Below, piece after piece: positions 8,898 through 18,153 of a stretch of DNA of 64,000 bases. The stretch is from assembly GCA_964529415.1 (NCBI GenBank), contig CAZGWD010000005.1, positions 1 to 64,000 on the forward strand, read 5' to 3'. The position numbers and the translations under genes are program-made. The DNA is from CAYMPH01 sp964529415 (GTDB lineage Bacteria > Spirochaetota > UBA4802 > UBA5550). Positions within the stretch are counted from its first letter, which is position 1; each line of letters opens with the position of its first letter. A model generated the notes under the pieces. It worked only from the letters and a program-made list of their open reading frames with translations, made no database searches and was not told the DNA's origin.

Positions 8898-10850
8898 TTA
8901 CTGCTTACCTAATAAAACCAATGTTTTTCTTATATTATTTTTAGCTTTGATATTATCCGGCTCTATTGCAAGAACTTTTCTCCATTCATCAACAGCTTTA
9001 TTGAAATTATTATTTGAATAGTAACTGATTCCGCTGTAATAAAATTTCTTGACCAGCTCTTTCTGCTCAGCTGTAAGCTGTTTTCTGCCTGCACCCTCAC
9101 CTTCATTTACAGTTCCGAATCTCAGCTCTGCCTCAATTTTATTTGCACTGATTACGGCTTTGATATTATCCGGGTCTCTTTTTGCTATATTCTGCAATTC
9201 GAAAAGAGCTTTCTGCGAGTTCTCCTTGCCGCCCTGCTGATACAAATTGATTGCTATTCTGTATCTTCTTTCAAGGTCCGCTCTTTCAGCAGGTGTAATC
9301 GGTGCAGCTCCACCGCCGCCCCCGCCTACTCCTATATTTGCATCAGCAATTCCCGTCTGGGCTATCAGCTTATCTATGCCCGGAAAATCCGGTGAAATGG
9401 ATTTAATCAGTTCAAATTTTTTAAGAGCCTGTTTCGGCTGCTTTTTATTTAAAAATTCATTTCCTTCCTCAATCAGCCTCTTGGAAAAAGTTTTAAATGC
9501 CTCAGGATTTAATTTCAGTTCGCATCTGAGAAGATATTCAGTTGCAATTTTATTTTTAGGGAAAAGTTTCAGAATATTATTCCAGCTCTTTCTGGATTCA
9601 TCGAATTGTCCGCTGTTATAAAGCCTTCTTCCTGAAAGTATCATCGTATTTACAATATTAAAATAAGGAGAATTTTCATCAACAACCTCCTCCTCTGCAA
9701 GACTCTGCGCTTCCTTGGCCTGCTTTAAATATCCCCGCGCGCGTTCATTTTTCGGATCAAGCGCAAGTGTAGTGTCAAATGCTGCAATCGCATCCTTGTA
9801 TCTGCCTTCTGAAAGTGCGATAAGGCCATCCTGGAATTCTCTGTTGATCCGTTCAAATTTTTTAGTATTCTCCATTTCCTGAAACTGCTTTTTCAGAGCA
9901 GGAATAGTTTTAATGCGCTCCCTGGCATCCTTGTAATCCTTTATAAAAGCAAGGCTGTTTTCAAAATCCTCCTGCGCCTCATCAAATCTGCTTCTTCTGA
10001 TATTTTCAAGACCGGACTGATATAGATTTTCAGCCTGCTGTTTCCTCTGCTCGCCCATTCTCGCTGCTTCGAACTTCTCATCGATCTGTTCAATAAAATC
10101 CTTTGCTTCCCTGTTTCGCGGATCAAGACCAAGCACCTGAACAAATTCAAGCCTTGAGGCGTTTAGATCTTTTTTAATGAATAATTCTTTTCCTTTGGCC
10201 AGGAAATTATTGATTTTTTCAAACTTGATTTTATTATCAATTGCCATCTGGCATTTTCTTCTGCCTTCATCAGCTTCCTTGTCATTAGCAAAAAAAGAAA
10301 GAATTTCCTCCCAGTTTTTCAAAGCCTCGGGATATTTCTTTTCATCCATAAGTTTTAATGCTTCAGCCATAAGTCTGTCGCGTCTTGCCTTGTTTGCGCG
10401 CGATAGACGGTCTTTTTCCTCTTCTACTTTTATCTCGTCTTCGAGGCGCTTCATAGCTTCTTTCATATTCTGAAGCTCTTCATCTTTAGGATCAATTCTG
10501 TATGCTGTAATATAGTTATCAAAAGAAGAAAGAGCTAATGCTTTTGCATTCTTAAAATCTGTTTTTAAAACTCCGCGGGCAAAACTGTAATTGAGTTTGG
10601 ATTTCTGCAAAGCGAGATCTTTTTTCTGCTTCAGTTCGTATATCATTTCAATTTTTTTCTGAATTTTATCATTTTCGGGATCAACATCAAGAATTGAAAG
10701 CCAGAGTGCAATTGCCTGGTTGAATTCTTTTTTTTCAAAAGAATCCTGGGCTTTTCTGTCCATTTCCTCAATACTTTCAGATCTCAGTCCGAAAGAAGCG
10801 GAGAAAACCAGAGAAAAAATCAATATCAGTAAATATATTTTGTTTTTCAT
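8898..10850 (-). CDS. Exported TPR-repeat protein
   Basis: A 650-residue protein with an N-terminal signal peptide (MKNKIYLLILIFSLVFSASF) and many TPR-like helical repeats such as GKELFIKKDLNASRLEFVQVL and KVLAIEPDNIKAKNNI. A glycine-rich linker (GVGGGGGGAAP) near residue 513 separates the long N-terminal array from a C-terminal TPR pair. It probably acts as a periplasmic or surface scaffold. Because it is immediately upstream of the membrane SpoIIE phosphatase, it may feed that protein's extracytoplasmic sensor; that link is inference. Confidence 0.85.
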   Translation of the reverse strand: MKNKIYLLILIFSLVFSASFGLRSESIEEMDRKAQDSFEKKEFNQAIALWLSILDVDPENDKIQKKIEMIYELKQKKDLALQKSKLNYSFARGVLKTDFKNAKALALSSFDNYITAYRIDPKDEELQNMKEAMKRLEDEIKVEEEKDRLSRANKARRDRLMAEALKLMDEKKYPEALKNWEEILSFFANDKEADEGRRKCQMAIDNKIKFEKINNFLAKGKELFIKKDLNASRLEFVQVLGLDPRNREAKDFIEQIDEKFEAARMGEQRKQQAENLYQSGLENIRRSRFDEAQEDFENSLAFIKDYKDARERIKTIPALKKQFQEMENTKKFERINREFQDGLIALSEGRYKDAIAAFDTTLALDPKNERARGYLKQAKEAQSLAEEEVVDENSPYFNIVNTMILSGRRLYNSGQFDESRKSWNNILKLFPKNKIATEYLLRCELKLNPEAFKTFSKRLIEEGNEFLNKKQPKQALKKFELIKSISPDFPGIDKLIAQTGIADANIGVGGGGGGAAPITPAERADLERRYRIAINLYQQGGKENSQKALFELQNIAKRDPDNIKAVISANKIEAELRFGTVNEGEGAGRKQLTAEQKELVKKFYYSGISYYSNNNFNKAVDEWRKVLAIEPDNIKAKNNIRKTLVLLGKQ

Positions 10851-11170
10851 ATTTCTAAAAATTTTTTACCATTTTAATACAATCTAAACAATAAAAATGA
10901 ATGCTTAATTTATTATCGTCAGATTTGCTTATCTTCCATATATGCTTTGCTGCCAAAGTATTATATATGAAGAAAAGGGACACAAATTGTTACTAAAAAG
11001 AAAGATACCTATAAAGAGTACACAGGTCAAGATTTTTTTCTGCTGAAATTATACTGAATTACTATAAGTAAACATTTAATTTGAGATTGCATCCAGCCAT
11101 TTACTGATTGACACTCTGTCATCCTGCCATTATCAATGATAAAGCAGAAATAAAATATCTGGAAAATATA
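10851..11170. other. Divergent intergenic region
   Basis: About 320 bp between the TPR gene (leftward) and the TetR-type gene (rightward). AT-rich with no convincing ORF. It must hold both promoters, but I see no consensus -35/-10 pair strong enough to call, and no clear palindrome. Confidence 0.4.
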
Positions 11171-12142
11171 ATGTCAAAGATTAAATCCGGCAGCAGCCGT
11201 TATTCACTCTATGAAGAGATCGGAATATATTTTAATCCCAACGGAAGCTTCAATAGAGATGCATTTGTAACTGTACTGAAAGATCATATACTTGAAATAA
11301 GAAAAAAAGCCGCATCGGAAAAAGCATTTCCAGCTGCATATAAAAGCTGGCTTTCGGATTACATCCTTCAGATTACGGATTTTCTTAATGATAAGGGCCT
11401 TACCCTTGGATCAATAGAACTTCTGAGGACAGTTGTTGATACATCCATTGAAATGGGCATTGACTCGATGCTGCTGCCGTCCGCGACTTTCAGAACTGTA
11501 TTGAATGAGATAAACCTTCCGGACAGGAAAAAAAATCCGGATGATAAACGCACATTAATTTTCCAGGCAGCCCTGCAGGTGTTCGGCGAAGAAGGTTTTT
11601 ATGCTGCAACGATTGACCATATTGCATCTGTTTCAGGTATAGGAAAAGGAACCGTGTACCGGTTTTTTAAAAGCAAAGAGGAACTGTTCGAGCAGCTTAT
11701 AAAAGAGGAATATGACAAGATAGTTGATTTAATAGGCGGTACTTTTGAAAGCAGCGTTGATGTCCTGGCCGGCATACAGAAAATGATTGAAAGCTGGATA
11801 AAATATATCAACGATAATCCAATGGTTTACCGCCTGATAAAAATTGAGCAGAGCATGCAGTTTCTGGAGACGTCAAAAACTACCTACTACCAGTATGTAA
11901 CGGATAACCTTCCGCTTTTTAAGGCAAAGGTTGTTGCCCTAAACAGGGAAGAAAAACTTAAAAGCACAAACCTCTATTCAGTATTTTACGGCATCATGGG
12001 TTTTATGGATGGCGTAGTGCAGAAATGGATCTACAGGGGAATGGACTATCCACTGACAGATGAGATACCAGTGATACTCGAAACAATATTCAACGGCTTT
12101 GTTGGAGAAACTGCAACCCGTACGAAATTCTTTGAACCTTAA
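11171..12142 (+). CDS. TetR-family regulator with N-terminal extension
   Basis: The TetR helix-turn-helix is clear: KRTLIFQAALQVFGEEGFYA, then TIDHIASVSGIGKGTVYRFF, at about residues 126-178. Unlike ordinary TetR proteins (about 200 residues, HTH at the N terminus), about 125 mostly helical residues precede it. The C-terminal part resembles a TetR ligand domain. I chose ATG 11171, with GGA about 7 nt upstream (323 residues); a TTG at 11108 would add 21 residues but lacks a Shine-Dalgarno. The ligand is unknown. A possible target is the operator-like palindrome before plsB. Confidence 0.8.
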   Translation: MSKIKSGSSRYSLYEEIGIYFNPNGSFNRDAFVTVLKDHILEIRKKAASEKAFPAAYKSWLSDYILQITDFLNDKGLTLGSIELLRTVVDTSIEMGIDSMLLPSATFRTVLNEINLPDRKKNPDDKRTLIFQAALQVFGEEGFYAATIDHIASVSGIGKGTVYRFFKSKEELFEQLIKEEYDKIVDLIGGTFESSVDVLAGIQKMIESWIKYINDNPMVYRLIKIEQSMQFLETSKTTYYQYVTDNLPLFKAKVVALNREEKLKSTNLYSVFYGIMGFMDGVVQKWIYRGMDYPLTDEIPVILETIFNGFVGETATRTKFFEP

Positions 12143-12355
12143 CCCCCCGACTCCCGGAGGGGCACGTTATTAAAAAATTATTAACCAGCTAATTCGTATC
12201 CAGTCAATTATATAACATGGTCGTAAAAAAAATTTTGTATAACCCTTTGAATTGCACATAATACTCTTAATTCACATTTCAAGTGCCCCTATTGAAAAAA
12301 GGGCGTTATATAGAACTTTTTAATTTTATAATGGACTTTCCTGGAAAGAAAAAAT
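12143..12355. repeat. Repeat remnants downstream of the TetR gene
   Basis: CCCCCCGACTCCCGGAGGGG directly after the TetR stop and AAGTGCCCCTATTG near 12280 recall the GC-rich blocks at 4573-4670 and 13872-13901. At 12315-12350, minus strand, TTCTTTCCAGGAAAGTCCAT matches copies at 53741 and 61171. No ORF lies in this gap. Confidence 0.4.
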
Positions 12356-12433
12356 AAAAGAAAAATTGGATTATTTATAAAAATATTTCTAATAAGCCGA
12401 GAGATTGCGTAAATTATTCTATAAATAAAGAAA

Positions 12434-13648
12434 TTAAATTTTCCCTGTCAATTGTTTCACCCTATCAATAAAACTTTCAAATGTTTCAAAATAAATTTTT
12501 TTATCTTCGTGAATTACCATATCTTTATAACCGGATGATATAACAATTCCAGCTTTTGTATCTTTATATTTTTTTAAAAATAATTTCATTGCAGACGGGA
12601 TTTCCGGTTGTTTCAGTTCAGATTTCACTTCTATTAAAAATGGTTTTCTGTTTTTTAGAAGAATAAAATCTATTTCAAGACCGGCTTTATTTCTCCAGAA
12701 TTTTAATTCTATTTCGGGAGTTATAATGCTTTTTAACTGATGTAGAACAAATGTCTCGTGTAATATGCCTTTATCGCTTCTTTCATTTGCAGAACTGAAA
12801 TCTTTTAAAATAACATTTCTTATACCCTGATCATATAGATATACTTTACGGGACTTTTTTAATTCATTTCCGATATTTTTTGAATATGATCCAATTGAAT
12901 AGGTTATATAGGTATTATCCATAATTGTCAAATGCTTATCTACTGTAACGGCTGTAAGTCCTACTTCATTTGCAAAACTATTTACTGAAATTAACGAACC
13001 CTGGTTTTCAGCAAGAAGATAAAGCAGATTATTAAAAGCCCTTATATTTTCTTCTTTTATTAGGGATTTGATATCTTTTTGAATATATGTTTCAAAAATA
13101 TCATTCAGTAATCTTATTTTATTGTTTTCATTTTTCAGATGAACAATGCCCGGCATACCGCCAAATGTTATATATTCATTAAATATTTTATTAAAGTTGT
13201 ATGATTTGAATTTTTCCCTGAATTCAGTTAACATTAGCGGATATATAACAGATACCATTCTTCGACCAGTAAGACTTTCTTTAAGATGTTTATGTATTTC
13301 AATCGATGATGAACCAGAACAGAATATTTTTATTTTTTTACCTGAATCATAAACGGCTTTAAACAATCTTGATGCATTCTTTAAGTAATGGAACTCATCA
13401 ATAAATACAACATCTGCATTGTTTGTAAGCATATCAAAAATATCTGTTTCATTTTTATTAAACAGCATGAGATCAGAGGGAATTTCAAGATTATAATACA
13501 GGGTTTTAAGTCTCTTACTTTCTGCATGGTTTTTCAATTCTTTTAGAAGAAATGTTTTACCAACTTGTCTCGGCCCAAGAAGGATTGATATCTCCTTTTT
13601 TTGAAATTCCTTAATTAAATCGTCATGTATTATTCTTTTAATTTTCAT
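12434..13648 (-). CDS. AAA ATPase with DUF4143 domain
   Basis: A 404-residue AAA_14/DUF4143 protein. Walker A LLGPRQVGKTFLLKEL lies near residue 27 and Walker B VVFIDEFHYLKNA near 80. A C-terminal DUF4143 part includes LEIDFILLKNRKPFLIEVKS, which has the acidic-x-lysine arrangement of a PD-(D/E)xK nuclease fold. Such proteins are widespread and often mobile; their cellular role is poorly defined. The gene stands alone. A perfect palindrome begins 1 nt before its ATG, leaving no room for a normal Shine-Dalgarno. Confidence 0.88.
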   Translation of the reverse strand: MKIKRIIHDDLIKEFQKKEISILLGPRQVGKTFLLKELKNHAESKRLKTLYYNLEIPSDLMLFNKNETDIFDMLTNNADVVFIDEFHYLKNASRLFKAVYDSGKKIKIFCSGSSSIEIHKHLKESLTGRRMVSVIYPLMLTEFREKFKSYNFNKIFNEYITFGGMPGIVHLKNENNKIRLLNDIFETYIQKDIKSLIKEENIRAFNNLLYLLAENQGSLISVNSFANEVGLTAVTVDKHLTIMDNTYITYSIGSYSKNIGNELKKSRKVYLYDQGIRNVILKDFSSANERSDKGILHETFVLHQLKSIITPEIELKFWRNKAGLEIDFILLKNRKPFLIEVKSELKQPEIPSAMKLFLKKYKDTKAGIVISSGYKDMVIHEDKKIYFETFESFIDRVKQLTGKI

Positions 13649-13649
13649 A

Positions 13650-13686
13650 TTTGACTATTTTATACTAGTGGTATAAAATAGTCAAA
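13650..13686. promoter_or_regulatory. Perfect palindrome abutting the DUF4143 ATPase start
   Basis: TTTGACTATTTTATAC at 13650-13665 and its exact reverse complement at 13671-13686 form 16-bp arms around a 5-nt loop. The left edge lies 1 nt from the ATG at 13648. It could be an operator, an mRNA hairpin at the start codon, or a mobile-element end. Confidence 0.75.
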
Positions 13687-13699
13687 TAGTATTTTGCTT

Positions 13700-13747
13700 G
13701 ATTTTGTTCATATTTTATTATCATATAAATAAAATATGAACAAAATC
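13700..13747. promoter_or_regulatory. Second perfect palindrome upstream of the ATPase
   Basis: GATTTTGTTCATATTTTATT at 13700-13719 is repeated exactly inverted at 13728-13747: 20-bp arms with an 8-nt loop. It lies 13 bp from the first palindrome and the two arm sequences are unrelated. Confidence 0.75.
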
Positions 13748-13865
13748 AATGTTTGCTGTTAGCGGACTAAAAGTCATAAATTCAAACTGAATTGAAGTTT
13801 CCTAATAGTTGCAGTCGCAACATGGAAGCTGTGAAAAACATTCAGATATCATATCGAAAATTCCT

Positions 13866-13901
13866 AAAAAAAAGTGCCCCTCCGGGGGACAGGGGGCACT
13901 T
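13866..13901 (-). terminator. Rho-independent terminator of the plsB-activase operon
   Basis: Read on the minus strand just after the activase stop, AAGTGCCCC (13893-13901) pairs with GGGGCACTT (13872-13880) around a GC-rich loop that is itself partly paired, followed by a run of T residues. The arms are perfect over 9 bp. Confidence 0.85.
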
Positions 13902-13911
13902 AAATTTTATC

Positions 13912-16900
13912 TCAGACTATAGCCCTGGTTTCAATACCATGTTCCTTTCTCGGAAACCTGAGATACGGAACAACATCATCATTCTTGAAACTGCCGGTTC
14001 CGTCATATTCAATTGTTACAATCGGTACACCGGTAATCTGTTCCAGGCGTTCAGCCATGGCTTCTGTCACAAGTGAAGGGCAGCAGTACGCAGGATTTGT
14101 CTGGACAAAAAATGAAATATCAGGGTAGTGATTGATCAGTGAGAATATTTTCAATATATTTTCCATGGATTCACCGGAGTGCATTATCGTGAGTCCCATG
14201 TTGTTAAGTATTTTAACATAATTTTCCGGAACCGAAGGAGTGCCTTCCTTCAGAACTTCATTAAATATTCGGAAGTATTTACCCTCCAGATTTTTCACAA
14301 CCTTCATTAAAACCCGTGAAATAGTTACATCTTTATAAAGGCCTTCCATTGTCCATTTTCTCAGATACGGTTCAGCAACAATTTTCATGAGATCGCTGTA
14401 TGTGGTAGTGATAACCTCGCCGCCGTTATGCTCAATTACCTTAATAAGGTTCTGGTTCATGACATCATTGTCGCGGGCATACAGGTCGCCGAAAATTGCA
14501 ACTCTCGGACGGGAAGTTTTGCTTATTTTAATCGCCTTGAAACGGTCCACTATTTTCCTTACAGCTTTTTCTTTGGACCCGCCATTTTGAAATATATCCT
14601 CAAGTTCGCTTATGGATATTTCAATTGCTGCGTCGGTTTCGCCTTTGGTGATTTCATAAGGCCTGATACCGCATCCCATTTTTCTTATCATGCCGCCGAA
14701 CAGATATGCATAGTACCCGTTCATCGCACCTTTCATGCTGATATCAATAAAAGTGACTTCGCCCCGGTAAACCTGGACTTTTTCCATACCCTTGCCGTAG
14801 GATTCGAGAAGTGTCTTCTTGAAATAAGGATACATTCCGAGATTGCACGACATTCTTGACTCAAGCGACCACAATACAGTTTTTTCCGGGTCAAGATTAT
14901 ATTTCCGGATGTAGTCTACTGCACCCTGTACTATTGCATTCAGCGGGATGCACTGTCCTGTATTCATTCTCATGCTTTTTCTTATGCTCTCAGGATCCTC
15001 TTCAAGCAGACGAGCATCGATCCCTTCGCCGCGAAGATTCGCAACCAGCAGTCTGTTCGTGAGATGATCCCAGGCCGGCAAGAGAAGTGTTTTGCCTTTA
15101 AGTTTTTCTACGCCGTGAAGCGCATGAGGCATCTTTATTTTCACTGAATCAGTCAGTTCCACTGCATTATTCAGATGATTCCTGAATGATCTCACTCCGG
15201 CTTCAATACGCGTTTCATAGCCTACGCTTGAATCATGCTCATCAAGCTGCAGAATAAGATAAGGCTTGTTATATGATTCCATCACCTGCTTGAAATACTC
15301 AACCACGATCGAATCAGGAGTGCATTTGAAAGAAGTAACAAGAACAGGATACATCCCTTTTCTGCGCGCTGCAATATGCGCAGTACTGATTATTTTGGAT
15401 GCATAGTTCCAGTGAATCGCAGAAAGAAGCGGCCTTATATCAGCAAGATCGCTGTCGCTGTACGATACCATATCCTGATAAAAAGACTTGACACCGAGCT
15501 TGCCGAGTATACCCGGAATGCCGCTGTTCATTGATGGCGGAAGAATTGAATATGGCCTCCCCAGAAGCACAACCTGGATATCTTCATGCGGATCAATTGA
15601 ACTGATGGTTTTCTTAAGATTCTCGGAACAATCCGCGAACCAGTTAAACGCCCTGTCATAGGCTTTCGATACCTGTGAAAAGCTGAACCTGCCTGGAGCG
15701 ATTTTTTTTATCATCCTGAAAAGTTCAGTCTTCATATGCATAGAGCCCTTTATAGTCTGCAGTGCAGGGGATAAAATCTTATGTTCATGTTCTTTTTCAA
15801 GACTGTAGCTTACAACTGAGGGTGAATACTGGGTGTAATAACAGAACTGCCTGCGGCCTGGATTTTTTTCATCTTTTGCCTCAAGATATGTCGGCAGAAA
15901 AATGTAATCGGCCTTTGAAGTCAGATGAAGCACGTGACCATGAACTGCGGACATGGGAGCGCAGAATTCCGCGCCTGCAATTTTTTTACCGTCCCTGATG
16001 GCAGATTTATAATTTTCAGATGAAACAGTTTTTATCGAAAGTTCGTTAAAGAAACGCATCCACATAGCATGGTCTTCAACAAGGTGGAGCGCATATGGTA
16101 TGCCGACAGTTATATCCGAATCAGCTGCGGCCTGTTTAAAATGGAATGCTTTTTTGCGGATTTTGTGCATATCGAAATCCGACTTGTTTCCTGATACAAA
16201 TGACTGCTCACTATAATCCCTTCCGCACAGAAAACCGTACGCTACTGATTCGCCCTTAACTTCTGCAATTTTCAGTTTGCAGTTATTGTTGCAAAGAGTG
16301 CATACTTCTGATCGGACAGGAATGTTTTCCCTGTAAATATCCAACCCGCGGAATTTTGATTTCTCAAGGCCGGAATCAATAATGCTTAAAGAAACTCCAA
16401 GCGCACCTGTAAGATGGCAGAATTTTGAAACCATAATAGGTCTTTCAAGACGCTGCTCGAAAGCAGCTACAAGCGCCTTATTCTTTGCAGTTGCACCCTG
16501 GAAAAATATTTTTTTCCCGATACTTCCCTCCTCTGCAACTTTCGACAGATAATTTTCCCTGACAGAGTGAAGAACTGAAGCGAGTATTTCATTGACTTCG
16601 TAATTTTCATTCAGGTAATGGTTTAGATCACGCTCCATAAAAACTGTACAGCGGTCACTTGACATAGGAGCTTTCACTCCCTCAGCCCTTCTGGAATAAT
16701 CCGCGAGATTGCATCCGAGCTTGTTTGCCTGCTCTTCGATAAAGCTGCCTGTACCTGCTGCGCATACATTGTTCATGATAGAAAGCGTTACCATGCCGTT
16801 TTTCAGAGTGGTGAATTTCGCATCCTGCCCGCCGATTTCAATGATTGTATCAACTTCGCGGTCGAGCTCAAATGCTGCACGCGCGTGAGCAGATATTTCA

Positions 16901-18138
16901 TCAAGAATAAGATCCGATCCGATAATCTCGCCGATAAATTTTCTTCCTGACCCTGTTGTACCTATACCGCTTATTGAAAAATCAATGCCGCGTTTTTTTC
17001 TGATATCATCAATTGACTCGAAGATTGTCTGTACTGCTTCAAGAGGTCTTCCGGAAGTCCTGGTGTAAAACCCTGCGAGAACTTTTCCACTCTTATCAGT
17101 CAGAACAGCCTTGGTGCTGGTTGACCCTATGTCTATACCTGCAAAACAGGCAATGTTATGCATTGAATCCACAGGTTCGTAAATGTCTATTTCAACTGGA
17201 GTTGCCATTGGATATATTGTTGATTTGTATTCATAACGCTCGAGGCTGCTGAAATCAGGATAGTCGGAAAATTTCAGAGTGAGAGCATCATAAAAATATG
17301 ATTTATCAGTTTTATCTTTTAAAAGAATATCATCAATTGAATTAAAATTCTTTCCTTCATTAAGCGAGAATTCATCTGCAAGAGACAGGGCAGCGCCGAT
17401 TGCACCATACACATGAGCATATTCATCTGTGATAATTCTGCAGTTTAACATTTCACTGATATGTTTTACAACAGCCTGGTTCCGTGATACACCGCCGCAC
17501 ATAATCATGGAAGTTTTAATGTCTTTACCTGTGAAAAGCGTATCAACAACATTTTTAGCAAGCCCGAAACATAAACCATCACAGATTTCAGCCAGTGTGT
17601 AGCCTTCCTGCTGGGAATGTATAAGATCAGTTTTTGCAAAAACAGCGCAGCGCGATGCAATTTTCGGTATACTGCCTGTATTGCCTGCAGCTATTGAACA
17701 GAATTCTTCTATAGAAGAAAGATTCAGCCTTTTTGCCTGCTGGTCAAGAAAACTTCCTGTTCCTGCTGCGCAAGAGGAATTAGACCTGTAATTAAGGTAG
17801 TCACCGCTTTCATCAAATGTCACTATTCCGAATTTTTCACCACCTATAATGATAAGTGAATCAGTAGAAGGATGAAGCTCTTTTGCAGCACGGATAAAAG
17901 ATATCCTCCCATCGTAGGATGTGTATTTTTTCAATATGCCTGAAGCCCCGCCTGTTGCGGCAACACCAACTGCAGCAGCCAGATCAAATCCGGCAAGATC
18001 CCTTTCAAGCATGCCTGTAACATTCCCGCGGTGAAAGCTGTATGATGTTTTCAGAATTTTCCCTTCAGGCGAAACCGCTGCAATTGAAACAGCAATTGAC
18101 CCCACATCTATTCCGAGAATGTATTTTTTCTGTGTCAT
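13912..18138 (-). CDS. 2-hydroxyacyl-CoA dehydratase activase-like fusion (BadF/HgdC type)
   Basis: A 1408-residue protein. Two ASKHA ATPase domains, each starting GID(V/I)GS (residue about 5 and about 332) and each carrying CAAGTGSF, resemble the iron-sulfur activators HgdC/BadF that drive electrons into dehydratases with ATP. A DUF2229-like region follows (from about 640, with CTLCNNNCKLK), then a long C-terminal part resembling the HgdB/D component family. Such fusions are usual for this family. No substrate dehydratase subunits are adjacent, so the electron acceptor is unknown. It lies 15 nt downstream of the acyltransferase gene and ends at a clear terminator. Confidence 0.88.
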   Translation of the reverse strand: MTQKKYILGIDVGSIAVSIAAVSPEGKILKTSYSFHRGNVTGMLERDLAGFDLAAAVGVAATGGASGILKKYTSYDGRISFIRAAKELHPSTDSLIIIGGEKFGIVTFDESGDYLNYRSNSSCAAGTGSFLDQQAKRLNLSSIEEFCSIAAGNTGSIPKIASRCAVFAKTDLIHSQQEGYTLAEICDGLCFGLAKNVVDTLFTGKDIKTSMIMCGGVSRNQAVVKHISEMLNCRIITDEYAHVYGAIGAALSLADEFSLNEGKNFNSIDDILLKDKTDKSYFYDALTLKFSDYPDFSSLERYEYKSTIYPMATPVEIDIYEPVDSMHNIACFAGIDIGSTSTKAVLTDKSGKVLAGFYTRTSGRPLEAVQTIFESIDDIRKKRGIDFSISGIGTTGSGRKFIGEIIGSDLILDEISAHARAAFELDREVDTIIEIGGQDAKFTTLKNGMVTLSIMNNVCAAGTGSFIEEQANKLGCNLADYSRRAEGVKAPMSSDRCTVFMERDLNHYLNENYEVNEILASVLHSVRENYLSKVAEEGSIGKKIFFQGATAKNKALVAAFEQRLERPIMVSKFCHLTGALGVSLSIIDSGLEKSKFRGLDIYRENIPVRSEVCTLCNNNCKLKIAEVKGESVAYGFLCGRDYSEQSFVSGNKSDFDMHKIRKKAFHFKQAAADSDITVGIPYALHLVEDHAMWMRFFNELSIKTVSSENYKSAIRDGKKIAGAEFCAPMSAVHGHVLHLTSKADYIFLPTYLEAKDEKNPGRRQFCYYTQYSPSVVSYSLEKEHEHKILSPALQTIKGSMHMKTELFRMIKKIAPGRFSFSQVSKAYDRAFNWFADCSENLKKTISSIDPHEDIQVVLLGRPYSILPPSMNSGIPGILGKLGVKSFYQDMVSYSDSDLADIRPLLSAIHWNYASKIISTAHIAARRKGMYPVLVTSFKCTPDSIVVEYFKQVMESYNKPYLILQLDEHDSSVGYETRIEAGVRSFRNHLNNAVELTDSVKIKMPHALHGVEKLKGKTLLLPAWDHLTNRLLVANLRGEGIDARLLEEDPESIRKSMRMNTGQCIPLNAIVQGAVDYIRKYNLDPEKTVLWSLESRMSCNLGMYPYFKKTLLESYGKGMEKVQVYRGEVTFIDISMKGAMNGYYAYLFGGMIRKMGCGIRPYEITKGETDAAIEISISELEDIFQNGGSKEKAVRKIVDRFKAIKISKTSRPRVAIFGDLYARDNDVMNQNLIKVIEHNGGEVITTTYSDLMKIVAEPYLRKWTMEGLYKDVTISRVLMKVVKNLEGKYFRIFNEVLKEGTPSVPENYVKILNNMGLTIMHSGESMENILKIFSLINHYPDISFFVQTNPAYCCPSLVTEAMAERLEQITGVPIVTIEYDGTGSFKNDDVVPYLRFPRKEHGIETRAIV

Positions 18139-18153
18139 GATTTTCTCCGTTTG

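Noticed and set aside
9247..9621. 124-residue plus-strand ORF with a proline-rich tract
   Set aside because: Antisense of the glycine-rich linker of the TPR protein.
13792..14076. 94-residue plus-strand ORF
   Set aside because: Runs through the terminator and the antisense of the activase C terminus.
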